From contig BFEA01000540.1 of NCBI GenBank assembly GCA_003427395.1, positions 311,810 through 342,269 of the forward strand: a stretch of 30,460 bases of DNA, in the 5' to 3' direction. The translations under genes and the position numbers were made by a program. Origin of the DNA: Chara braunii. Lineage: Eukaryota > Streptophyta > Charophyceae > Charales > Characeae. The notes beneath the pieces were generated by a model, which was given only the letters and a program-made list of their open reading frames with translations, made no database searches and was not told the DNA's origin. Shown piece after piece: positions 20,679 to 30,460 of the stretch (its first letter is position 1; each line of letters opens with the position of its first letter).

Positions 20679-21604
20679 GGATTAGCTCACGTATACGACA
20701 GTAGGACTAGGGTTCCACTGTACGCAAAGGTCGGCTTAGGGGTGTATATACTTTGAGTAAGTCGAGTGGAGTCTAGAGGTGTGCATGCTTGAGTCCACCG
20801 AGAGAGTCCTAACTAGTTGTGCGTACATAGGTGGTAGTGCTTGATCGGGTTTTGAGCTTTTTGGTGTGTGTCATACGATGAAGGAGGTAAGATTTGGTTG
20901 TGTAATACCTGTGACTATGCGACTTGTGCAATAGTTCTGGGGGCTTAAAAACCTTGCTTATATTTTGAGTGGATCATGAGAGCCATAACACTTGGGGAGT
21001 GAACCAGCGAACTAAGTTATGGGTTGATTCCGAGGCAGACATGTTATCCCCAAGCATACCCTATGAGTTGTGTGTTGAGGGTTTGAGTTGAGTGTTTGTA
21101 TTAAGACTTGAGGGAGATATTTTGCTCCCGAGCACATTTGATTCCAGACTCTGTGGGATTTACTCTTGTGGCGATCACGATCACTCTCACACGTGTGACT
21201 TTATCCCAATGTATGATGGCTTTGTGTGAGAGATGTGTGGGATACATCTCATGTATTCTGTACTGTGTGAATGTGTTACCGTCTACTCCCCGGTATACTC
21301 GTGCGACCTGCCTTTGGGCAGGTGAAACGACCGAGTATAAGGGGAGGCAGTGCTGTTGTTTTGTGATAGATGTGTGAGGACCCTAAGGGGTCTTGCGAGC
21401 CCATAAGGCTCGAATGCTTACCATGCCGAACGTCTATGGCCGAGTTGTGAAGGGGACCCATAAGTTGGTCCCTCAGTTTGAGTTTGTTTCATGTCTGAGT
21501 TGAGAAGAGGACCCTTAAGTAGGTCCTCAGTTGAGTTGTTCTATGGTTGAGCCCCCTTCAGATTAAGGAAGGTGGTAATGTTGTCTATTGGATGGCTCAC
21601 CTTC
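20679..21604 (+). other. 3' non-coding region before the polypurine tract
   Basis: No open frame of note (longest 89 codons, no domain). The sequence is T/G-rich. Its last 230 bp hold several short hairpins, listed separately. Confidence 0.6.
21377..21530 (+). repeat. Stem-loop series C, CATAAG-type loops (four hairpins)
   Basis: Four short hairpins in a row: AGGACCC-TAAG-GGGTCTT (21377-21394), CGAGCC-CATAA-GGCTCG (21396-21412), GGGACC-CATAAGTT-GGTCCC (21453-21472) and GAGGACC-CTTAAGTA-GGTCCTC (21507-21528). The loops are alike (centred on TAAG or CATAA) while the stems differ and still pair. A longer stem AAGGTG/CACCTT follows at about 21569-21604 and encloses TCTATTGGATGG, a word close to the array A core. 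Confidence 0.65.
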
Positions 21605-21636
21605 AAAAAAAAAAAAAAAAAAAAAGGGGGAGGGGG
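21605..21636 (+). promoter_or_regulatory. Polypurine tract
   Basis: A run of 21 A is followed by GGGGGAGGGGG, the classic form of the RNase H-resistant primer for plus-strand synthesis. It is followed by CGTTAAAACAGG. A PPT should touch the 3' LTR, yet the repeat shared with the 5' LTR starts only at 22881. Either the real 3' LTR starts at about 21637 and the 5' LTR has lost its first 1.24 kb, or this tract is a decoy. Confidence 0.6.
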
Positions 21637-22880
21637 CGTTAAAACAGGTCGCGTGATAGCACATCCTATAACAGAGAGGGGTGGCTGGGGGACCTGTTGA
21701 AAAATACCTCTCTTATGTGAAATATGGTTAATAGATTTAAGGGCATGATAAGCAATGGTTGGGCTGATAAAGTCTGGCGAGAGGAACCAGAAGTTCGATT
21801 TGAATCATTGGTGGAACCGAGAAGGTCGCAAGTCAGTGTATTAAGATGTCGTGGAATGTGTGGCCTGCTGCCTCTGATCAAGTCAGCGGGTCACGGCCTC
21901 GTGTGAGCCTAGCGGTGAATTTGTTTGTGATTGTGAGAAGGGGCCGTGCACTCTATGTTGTCCCATAGGGGGCTGGTAAATACCCTTAAAAGTGAGACAG
22001 AACCCTGCGCAGTCCCGCAGCGGGCATGTGGTCTGTTTTGCGACGCACCGTCTAGACACTCGTGCTAATCCTAAGGCATATTGAGGAATACCAAACTAAA
22101 CGGTGAAGGTTAGCACCACTAGGGCGCAACCCCTATTGGATGGCTGCAAGCCAGCACAACCTGGTTGCGGGCCCACGTCTACCAACGGGGAAAGAGTTTA
22201 AGGGGTTATGCACGCCTCAGGTAAATTACTTCGGTAGGATGGCGGGGGATACGAGTCGAGTCGTTTGGTCATCCGGATTGAACGCTTATCAGGAGAAAAC
22301 CTGTCGCTGAGTAACCAGCGAAGGGTACTGTCGCTAAAATAACAATGCGATGGGCCATGGATCTGGCTCGATCAACCAGACTTTGGTGGGCCAGGATGAA
22401 AACCTAGCCTCTCTGTACTAGACTGCAGAGAGAGCTGAGAGGAGATTTAAGTATACGTATACATATATGCTCGATCGTGAGGATTTTCGTGAGGAAGGCG
22501 AGAGTGTCTTCTGAGGTCTCGTTTAAGGCCCGCGTCCCTGTATGACTCTGCTTACGAGAAAGAATCTAACAGGGATACCCAACGAAGAGTCGGCGTTTGT
22601 CTAGGACGAAGGGGAGAGGACGGTTTGAGGTGGCCTTTGGAACTTATGCTGTAGTATTGATGCATAATACACCGGCGTCCTAGTGGCAGGACAATGGAAA
22701 CCCAGGTTGAAACCCTGGCGGCATATAGTTATGTCGGCACAGATTGTTGGAGGCCTCGACCCTAAGTCTGCCGGCTGATCGGATTGGTTTCGTTCTCGCC
22801 AGCATTTGGAGCGTGGATGAATTTATAGCTTTCTGGTTTGACGTAGCGACGGGGACGTCGCTTGATATAGTCCGGTAGGC
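21637..22880 (+). other. Unassigned segment between PPT and shared LTR sequence
   Basis: No gene or domain recognised. It has no counterpart left of 3521, nor anywhere else in the window that I can find. It contains a short AT palindrome (GTATACGTATAC, about 22451-22462). It may be the first 1.24 kb of a full-length 3' LTR of about 8.8 kb, or 3' untranslated sequence of the element. Confidence 0.5.
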
Positions 22881-25800
22881 TGTCGGCTCGAATACCCTTA
22901 CAAGGGTATCCGCTCTGGTTTTTGCATATGACAGAAGAAATGGGTTTGGTCGAAAATGGGGCGTGTGAGGCGGGATTGCGTTCGAGGTCCGCCTTGGTCA
23001 CGCTAGGAGGTGTGTGGGCGCGCAGTTTTAAGGCGCGCGTGTGATTCTTTTTTTATTAAGCAGGCGGCCGGTCTATTGGACCGACCTGGACCGTGTTACG
23101 GACCTGGTCAAGGAATGGAGGTTCGTCTTGGTCGGCGCGCGCGACCGACGGTGGGTCTGGCGCCCGAGATGGGGCATGTGTGGTAGCTACGAGGCAGATT
23201 GGGTATGCCGGCGTAACGGTTGAGCAACAGTAGGCTTGGACGTAGGTCGATGTGTGGTTCTTGGCGTTTCTTGGTCGGGGGTACGATGCACACTACCTCA
23301 CATGGGAGTTGGCGCATGCTGGTCTCAAGCTTGGGCTTAGCCCTATTGGTTACGGCATTGGACTGTTACTACGAAGGTTTGGGGGTCGAGGCTAGCATAC
23401 GGCAATGAGGGAGCAGCGAAGAGTTGGAGAAACCGAGGGGTCGAGGCCCGACGAGATATCCCCCTCAGTTTTGGTGACATGCGCGACAGCGGGCCCGACC
23501 CACGGGACTGACGAGGTGTTGGTAAACTCTCGTGTTCCCTCTCTCTTCTAATTATTTTTCTGGTTTTCTTATATTTTATCCTTCTTAAATCTTGGTTGTA
23601 TTTCGTATTTTGCCCGTTACCTGCACCCCGTTCCACCACGGGACACAGTACCGTGGCCGTAGCTAGGACTAACTGGCCGAGCTCAGCTGTTACACCCATG
23701 AACTGTTGGAAGACAGACCCATGTTCGAATCCAGATATCGGAATGTGACGGGCAAAGCCTGGCATTCTAGGTTTTCCGGGCCTGCACGGGGTTCGCAGTG
23801 CCATGGGGTTCTCAGTGCCACGGGGTATAGTCTAGGGCGGAGCCCTTTGGGACATCTGTTAAAGTTGGAATGGCGAGGCAAACGTTAGCCGGCCCCTGCG
23901 CAAGGATGGCGCGCATAGATCGGAAGAAGGGGGCCGAGTGGCTTTGGTGTCGCCACTGGGTACTTACCCCGGGTGAGACCTTCGGGGCATCCGAAAGGGA
24001 AGAGGGATTGGGGTAATATCCGAAAGATTTACAGGATTAGCCACGGAGGAGTGGCGCATGCAGCAAGGCGGCTCGGGACGGAACTTGGACGGGAGACAAG
24101 GTAGGAGCATGCGGAGGAGATGAGGGCCGATGGACCTTGGGAGGGCGGCAGGGGCATCGGCGCGTGGCTCGGTGAGAGTCCTCTGGGGTATTCGTTGGAG
24201 CGATACGGGGGAGTGTCTGCACGGTCCCTGCGTAAGGATGATACATAGGATTCGGAGAAAAGGGGGGAAGGCCAGGGTACTAACCACTAAAGTGGGCCGT
24301 ATGTGCCCGAACCCGGCCTCAAAAGAAACCACGTTCGCGCGAAGGAGTTTTCGGAGGTAGTTATCGGTCGGCCCGTGTCCTTTTTTTTGAAGAATTTTGT
24401 TTGACAAGCGAGATCATCGGGCACAGCGGAATGGCCGAGAGGTGCGTTGCGGAGCTTGTTGAAGACCGCGGAGTGTTGGGAGGCCGGGCAGACCCGGACA
24501 GGGAGTGGTGGTAGGTGCGCATGGGGCACAGAGAGCTGGAGATGGTGGGGAGGAAGTCGAGGCGTGGTGGAAACGGGGCCGCTCGCACGATCTTTGATGA
24601 AAGCGAACGTGGGGAGGAGCGAGGTGGGGTTTTGGAGCACAGGCGATCCGCGTGACGGGGTCGGTTCCGACGGTAGGTTAGTAGGGTAGATGTAGAAGGG
24701 AGAAGGGTGTGCACCGAGACAACAGGGAGAGGGAAATGGCGAAGAGGAGGAAAAGCGAAAATCCCACTCGTTCTCTGATGAGATCGAGTAAGAGGAAATC
24801 GTGGGTGGGGGTTTCCAGATAGGGCGATTTCAATGGTGCTGTCTGGTTTGGGCTTAGTAAAGTAGGATAAGAGTTAGTAAGGTGGGGGAGGGATCCGCGG
24901 AGCTATGGCGGAGAGGGTTGAGAAGCGAGGGTGAAGAGGGTCATTCCCACTCGTTCCGGAGTAAGAGCGGGCGAACCAACGAGCAAATTGGGGATTTTTG
25001 GACATTGCGAGCTCAGCGGCGCAGTCGGATTCTGTAGGGACGGTGAGGTTTGGTGTTATAGTGTTCGCAGGCTGCGCCCGGGAGGAACGACCAAAGTGCC
25101 GAGTGTACTTGGTCGTGATCGGCAGGCAGGATCATACCGACTTTTGCCAGTCGAATCGATGGGGGTAGCCCTCTCTTCAACTTTCGGTGCCCACGACAGG
25201 AGATGCGCACCCCTCCCCCTGCTGCATAGATAGCAGGGCGACCGCCAGGTACGAGCTGGGCCGACGTGACTAATGCTCTGTCCGCCCTGCCGGCTGAAGT
25301 GGTCACAGGCGAGCCAAGAGCTGATGTACCTCCCTGACGGAGTACTTTGGGCTACGGGAGAGGAATCGGGGTCTTAGGAGGAAGGGGACCGCGGCGGATT
25401 GGAGAACTGGCACAGGGGACAGGATATGGGCTAGCTAAGACCACTAGTCCCTCCGTCGGCGGGGTGCTGGGTCGGCCTGAAATGGCAGGCACTGTGTTTG
25501 GTCCGAGTGCCGCGACCGGGCCTGTTTCACTGACTGTGTGCTGAAGCCGCCCCCGTTGTGGCTGTGCCTGTTGCTAGAGCTGGGGCAGCGGGTTGCAGTT
25601 GCTACTAGTTCCACGTCTTGTTATGCACAGGGCTGGTGGCGTGAGGAGGCAAATATTCGCACTGTTACAGCACCTTGGGTTGAGCGCTGGGCGCTGTAGG
25701 TGTGATGCATGTAGAGACTCTATTGAGTTGCGCACATATCAGATTGTGGAGGGGCTGTTGCATATTGATATCGGCTGCCGTACACCATTGCTTAGGGCCG

Positions 25801-26677
25801 CTGCCATTTGCCGGCGAGGAGACTGCTGCTGGCTGCTGTTGGTTGGGCGCGAGAGGCTGCCGCTGTTATCCGCTGTGCACATCTGTTATTTCTTTTGACT
25901 GTGCACAGACTGTGGCCAGCTGCTGGTGGCTGCATGTTGCTGGCATCTGCTGATAGTTGCAGCGTACTACGGCACACTGCGGCCGGCTATTGTCGGTTGT
26001 TACAGCAACCGTGCCGCCTCAATTGGACCGAGGGAGGGGTAGGAAAGGTGACTTTGGTCGAAGGGAGGGGGTCAGTGCTGCGAATTGGGAGGATCGTCAG
26101 ATGGGAATTGTTCAGCAGTTTGACTGTAGTCTTGACCAAGCTGTTACGTATTGGCCGCCATTGCGGGGCCCTCAGGCGAGTCAATATTTCAAGGCCCTCT
26201 CGCGTGAGTCTGAGTGGACCATTCTTGTATCTGAGAGTCTCAAAACTATCTGCCCCTGCCCTTCTTACTCTACATCTAGTCCATTGGTCCGGAGAGAAAG
26301 GCGGCAGGCGGGATTGCGACCCGTAATCCGCGCCAAGGCCTCTGTGGGAGGTTCGCCCCACCGATTGCGGGAGCTCTGCCGAAACTTAGGAGGAGTTTTG
26401 GAGGCAGGGAATTGAAGGGTAACAATTGCTCCCCCTCTATATACCCTGGTATAACCCCTATCTGTACATCTTGCTATGTTTGACTGAGTATACTGCATGC
26501 ACCCCTACTTTGACTTGAGTGTGATTGGCGGGATACAACTCATACTAAGTAAAGGAATGTGTGGGCGATCTGAGTTTCAGTTTTGTTGGTTGCCTGAACG
26601 CAGATCGCGAACAGAAAGAGATCTGGGGGAAGGGTGGGAGGAAGGCAGTTTGCTTAAGATTGAAAGGGTCCTGCGGG

Positions 26678-27502
26678 GTCAGGCATGTTCCATAAGATTG
26701 GATGGCCTGACTGCTGTGTTTTATTCTTTGAACTGCTTTGAGAATCAGACAAGTTCCATAAGATTGGATGGTCTGATTGCTCTGACTTGTGAGGGTTTGA
26801 CTGTGGTTGATTTTCAGGAGCCAAGCCTGGTCTATAAGATTGGATGGCCTGGTTGCCGTGTTTAGTTGGGGTTTATCCTGTTTCATTAGTTTCTGATCGA
26901 GGGGGTCTAAGCAATTCCATAAGATTGGACAACTCAGCCTCCTCCTGTTTTGTTCTGAGGTAGTAATTCTTGCTGAGGCCAAAGCATGTTCCATAACATT
27001 GGATGGCTTTGGACTCATGCCACACACAGATGGTTCAGAGAGAAACAAACCTGGCAAAGGACCAGATATGTTCCATAAGATTGGATGGTCTGGCCCAATG
27101 CCTCGCACATGCTGGAACCTAAAAGGTTATAACTTGGCTATATTTTATTTTTATTTTATCTATGAACAGGCTAGTCAGGCACGGGTTCCATAAGATTGGA
27201 TGGTCTGACTATAGTTTATCATAAGTTGAAAAGAGTATAATTAAGAATATAACTGAAGGTAACTTGGGTAGGGTAAGCCTTGTTTCTAAGATGAATGGCT
27301 CAGTCCTACGCCCTGCTTTTGAACACCAAGTCAGAGAGATATATATAATTTGGATACTAAATAGTTTAGGGCGACGAAGCTTTGTTTCTAAGACGAATGG
27401 CTTAGTCATATGCCCAAAGGAAGAGAGAAGTAGTTGTGCAGCTTGTTCGTGTATATTCAATGGTTGGGCCAGGCATGTTCCATAAGATTGGATGACCTGA
27501 CC
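26678..27502 (+). repeat. Stem-loop array A in 3' LTR U3 (ten units)
   Basis: This is the fuller copy of the array. Arms around the conserved 20-nt core include GTCAGGC/GCCTGAC (26678-26711), AATCAGAC/GTCTGATT (26743-26778), CCAAAGC/GCTTTGG (26979-27012), CCAGAT/GTCTGG (27062-27093), TAGTCAG/CTGACTA (27172-27211) and GGCCAGG/CCTGACC with one mismatch (27467-27502). Units at about 26821-26852 and 26914 pair less well, and two units near 27280 and 27380 carry the variant core. Three of the best stems are perfect over 7-8 bp yet share no sequence with one another. Confidence 0.82.
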
Positions 27503-27523
27503 TTACGCCCTATGTAAGCTGGG

Positions 27524-27530
27524 TATAAAA
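27524..27530 (+). promoter_or_regulatory. TATA box of the 3' LTR
   Basis: TATAAAA in the same context as 7904-7910, about 22 bp after the last array A stem. Activity from this copy would read outward into the right flank. Confidence 0.5.
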
Positions 27531-27800
27531 GGGTTAAATCATTAAGAGACAACCAACTATTGTTTGCTAAGTTGACTTGGGGCCGGTGAGGGTACTTACC
27601 CTTGTGGTTTGGCATTGCAAGTGGCTGAGTGAGACTACTACTTAGCTTGAGTTTCAGGTTGACAGGTAGTTGCTTTGGAGGCTCGCCACATGCTAGAGCG
27701 AAAGAAGTTAGGTCGATTTCTACACTTTATGAGCCAAGTTTATTTTACTTAGATTAATTATCGCACTTTCTGAGATCTTTTGCTATACTTAGGCTTGTAT

Positions 27801-28176
27801 AAATTTTGGTAGGCTACTTTCTCTATGGGAAGCGCTGCCGAAATTTCTAGTAATCCAGGGAGTTAGTCAAATTGTTGACTTTTCAAATTTCAACTTGTCT
27901 AAGGTTCCTATATCACTTGGTAAAAATTTGGAAAGTCTTCCTTTCTAAAGGGAGTGCTGCCCAAATTTTTGTTAATTCAGAGAGTTAGACAAAAATTGGA
28001 CTTTGAAAGGTCAAAGACTATTTCTGTTTTATATTCGGGCGGATATAAATTCTGAAAAGGCACTTTTCCTACGGGAAGCGCTGGCGAAATTTTCTTAATT
28101 TAAAGGAGATGGATTATATTTTAACAGGTGGTGACTTTGGCAATCCACCCTATATAGGGGAGACTCTGCCAAGGTC
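27801..28176 (+). repeat. Stem-loop array B in 3' LTR (four units)
   Basis: Pairing is better here than in the 5' LTR. Unit 1: AAATTTTGGTAG pairs CTGCCGAAATTT (27801-27846), 12 bp with two wobbles. Unit 2: AAAAATTTGG pairs CCAAATTTTT (27922-27970), 10 bp perfect, with inner hairpin CTTCCTTT/AAAGGGAG (27937-27954). Unit 3: inner TTCC-TACG-GGAA (28066-28077), weak outer stem. Unit 4: GACTTTGGCA pairs TGCCAAGGTC (28133-28176), with inner CCCTATATAGGG. All share the order outer stem, inner hairpin, purine-rich bulge, TGCC. Confidence 0.78.
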
Positions 28177-30412
28177 TACCCTTGCTTTGGGCACTGTTTA
28201 AGGGTAGGCTTAGGCTTAGTTAATTAGGATGGTTTGAGTGAGATCGTGATATGGAGATTGTTCCCCATAAACTTATAGATTTATTCATGGGTATTGACCT
28301 GTCATGTGTTACAGACCATCTTAATCACTTTGATTCAGGATCTGGATTAGGTTCAGCTTAATCCCGGGAGGATCCTCTTCTCTTATCACTGATAACAGGT
28401 CGGTTGCCGATTCGTCGGTCTACGACTCAATTTCAACTCACTCTCCATACCCAACCTAAAAGGCTTTAGCCCTGTTGACTTTATTGTTTGTTAAGGGTTT
28501 TACCCGGACTTTTATTGAATATTCAATTGACAAAGGTACTGAGTATTTAATTATGGTTGGTTGGACAGAAGATTGGGGCTTGCATGGCTAAAGAAAGGAG
28601 TATGAGTGCGGAGATTGGTTGGGGTTGACTCCGTCTAGTGCGTGTCTGTCGTTCGATTCTGGATGTGATTGCAGGTATGTCCTGTGACTTGGATTTTAGA
28701 TTTGGATTGCCTACGATCCCATATATATACATATGGTTGTAAAGAGCCCCACTGTGTCTGTGAGAAGTGATCGTCGCAACTCTACCTCCCTTATGCGTGT
28801 ATGTTTGGGTGTAGCTATAGTGGCTGTCCGTGGGGTCCAAAGGACCCCATGATAAAAACCTGCTTAGAGGCTAGGACTGAGAGGCACAGGGAAGAACCTT
28901 CCCTTTTTCTTGTTTGCTTCTTGGGGACTTCTTAGTCGAACGTTGGTCCTGGGATGAGATTCAAGGTCCTTGTCCAGGACATCCCCATCCCTAGGCTCTG
29001 CCGGAAAGGAACCTCCCCTTGTACCGAGCCAATCTGCATTGGCCGACGAGACACCCAACCCTGAAGGCAGAAATGCCACGAGGGCCGAACGGCATGTCCT
29101 TCTGCCGTTCAATATCGTGAGGGGTGGCGCCTCGCGATATATTCCTTCAGCCATTCAATATCGCGAGGTCGGAGCCACGATCACCACGTACGACTAGCAT
29201 CGTCAGTGGGTATAGGACTGGCCTGTGACCGCGCGACTTTATATTGAAGTCCTGCGTGCGCCGCTTCGCCGCCCTAGTGTCTAAAGGTTATGGGATCGAA
29301 GGGCCTCGCATATATGCACGAACATTTGGGATTATTACAGGCCGTGGGCACCACCCGAAAGGCGGAGGGGTACCGCAAGATCATGTTTTCTTTTGGAATA
29401 AAGGGGCCTCCGGCTCATCCTTCATCTTTTGTTTTTTAGAGATTTTTACGGTTGGACGTTGTAGTCCGTGGCAACCGTCAGAGTCAAACCCCTTGACTTC
29501 CGCCCAGGCCTGGAGTATGACTCATCTCCAGGGTCGTGAGAAACGATTGCCACCACAGGTGTGGGCCTGTGTACCACCCACTCTACACAGAGTGCAGAAG
29601 AGTGTGTGTGGTCTTCAACCGCGCATGGCGGTTGTCCAACGTCAAGCGATTAACCCTCAAGGCGCGTGTCAGCCGACACTTGAGTGTCGAACGCGACCCT
29701 CGAGATTAACGGGGGCCGCGCGAGTATGGGTACTACATGGTACGCCATCATTGTGACTGCTTGCGCACTTTTGTATTGCTAGTCAGTATGAGTAGGCCCT
29801 GCGTCCGCGCGGTTTTATACTGAGTCTCGCGCGCAACGCACATCCGATTTTCGCAGGGGGAAGTTATGGGATGGTCACTGAAGGGGCTAGGAGCGTTGTC
29901 GCGTTGTTCGTGCTGTGTCGTTTCATGTGTATGTGTGTGTGTTTTTTTCTTTGTGTCCGTAGAGTGCTGTGCTCGTGGTGTGTGGGATGCGTCCTAGTCG
30001 ACCCACGTCGGGCCGCGCTTGGGACCTCAGCCCCCCGAGATGCCGGTTCGCGTGCGGGTCCGATAGGTGTATTACCGCGCGTACCCCCCATGCTACAGCG
30101 AACGAGAAACGCCCTCGGCTGGTCCACCTCTGCGATTGCAACCGAGTAACTTTCGTACTGTGAAATGGTAGCTCTGCGAGGATACGCCCACCGAAGGGAG
30201 GTGACAACTCCCGTAAGGTGGAGGTATGTTGTGCCTCGCGTAGGCCCTATCCTGTCGTAGGGGCTCGCGAGAGGTATGGCTGGCGCACTCGGGTGGAGCG
30301 GCCTAAGGAAGCTCCATTTGTGTGTCCGTGACAAGGTTGGTCCAACTCCTGCGTGACGCGGCCGAGAGGGCCCCGCGCTGCCACGTGCGGTGCCGGACCA
30401 ATGCGCCCGACA

Positions 30413-30460
30413 GCGAGGGGAGCGCAACCCTAATGTAGCCAAATCAATGAAACTAAGAGC
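30413..30460 (+). other. Right flank with second copy of the 37-bp repeat
   Basis: Host or other-repeat DNA beyond the LTR. 30424-30460 resembles 1737-1773 in direct orientation (28 of 37). The window ends here, so its extent is unknown. Confidence 0.5.

Larger units (their letters stand above)
3521..30412 (+). mobile_element. Giant degenerate Ty3/gypsy LTR retrotransposon
   Basis: Two long direct repeats bound an interior of about 12.2 kb. The interior has a PBS, gag, protease, RT, RNase H, integrase, a second gag-like ORF and a polypurine tract, all on the + strand. Integrase after RNase H places it in Ty3/gypsy (Metaviridae). The integrase ends with a GPY-type C-terminal motif, and I see no chromodomain. 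Each LTR runs TGTCG...CGACA, a 5-bp inverted terminus. I found no clean 5-bp target duplication: the left flank is AGCGT and the right flank GCGAG, or AGCGA if read one base earlier. Eight or so frameshifts and eight in-frame stops in gag-pol make this copy non-functional. Confidence 0.93.
22881..30412 (+). repeat. 3' LTR (7532 bp as shared repeat)
   Basis: Matches 3521-10684 along its whole length, with TGTCG at its start and CGACA at its end. The extra length over the 5' copy is nearly all explained by about 370 bp at 26610-26985 that contain four more array A units. It also has two rather than three 17-bp repeats (23796-23829). Substitutions relative to the 5' LTR are mostly transitions. 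No PPT lies directly upstream of 22881, so the left edge may be further left (see 21605-21636). Confidence 0.88.

Noticed and set aside
26678-27502. CRISPR-like or simple tandem repeat reading of array A
   Set aside because: Spacing is irregular (about 65-200 bp), the flanks are self-complementary rather than unique spacers, and the host is eukaryotic. Stem-loop units explain the pattern better.

Overview
The window is eukaryotic, repeat-rich DNA with no ordinary host gene that I can support. Most of it (3521-30412, about 26.9 kb) is one very large, decayed Ty3/gypsy-type LTR retrotransposon. The domain order on the + strand is gag, aspartic protease, reverse transcriptase, RNase H, integrase, which is the Ty3 order. 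The primer-binding site matches the 3' end of the plant-type tRNA-Asp(GUC) with one mismatch, so the host is probably a green plant or alga. A charophyte such as Chara is my guess from the general look of the proteins; I could not test it.

Layout. 1-1884: non-genic flank with TTCG-loop hairpins and long CA and GA microsatellites. 1885-3510: an AT-rich foldback element made of nested inverted repeats. 3521-10684: 5' LTR (7164 bp). 10685-11088: PBS and leader. 11089-17632: gag-pol, broken by about eight frameshifts and eight in-frame stops, with its catalytic motifs still readable. 17633-17797: an intron-like spacer. 17790-20678: a second, separate gag-like reading frame (capsid-like part, coiled coil, intact CCHC zinc knuckle). 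20679-21604: 3' non-coding region with hairpins. 21605-21636: polypurine tract. 21637-22880: unassigned non-coding segment. 22881-30412: 3' LTR (7532 bp). 30413-30460: right flank.

Most unusual features. (1) The LTRs are exceptionally long, over 7 kb each. (2) A second gag-like ORF lies downstream of pol, where envelope or accessory ORFs sit in other elements, and it follows a plausible splice acceptor. (3) The LTRs carry two arrays of stem-loops in which the loop is conserved from copy to copy while the stem sequence changes and stays complementary. One array lies just upstream of a TATA box and one downstream of it. A third, simpler hairpin series precedes the polypurine tract. This pattern suggests selected secondary structure in the element's RNA or DNA.

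How the parts would have worked together in an intact copy: transcription from the LTR TATA box, tRNA-Asp-primed reverse transcription, Gag-Pol assembly, and possibly a spliced RNA for the downstream gag-like protein. This copy is dead for protein function. Hand-counted LTR samples are about 91-96% identical, so it is not a recent insertion. All coordinates of domains, frameshifts and repeat edges come from reading by eye; frameshift sites are good to about 10-30 bp.
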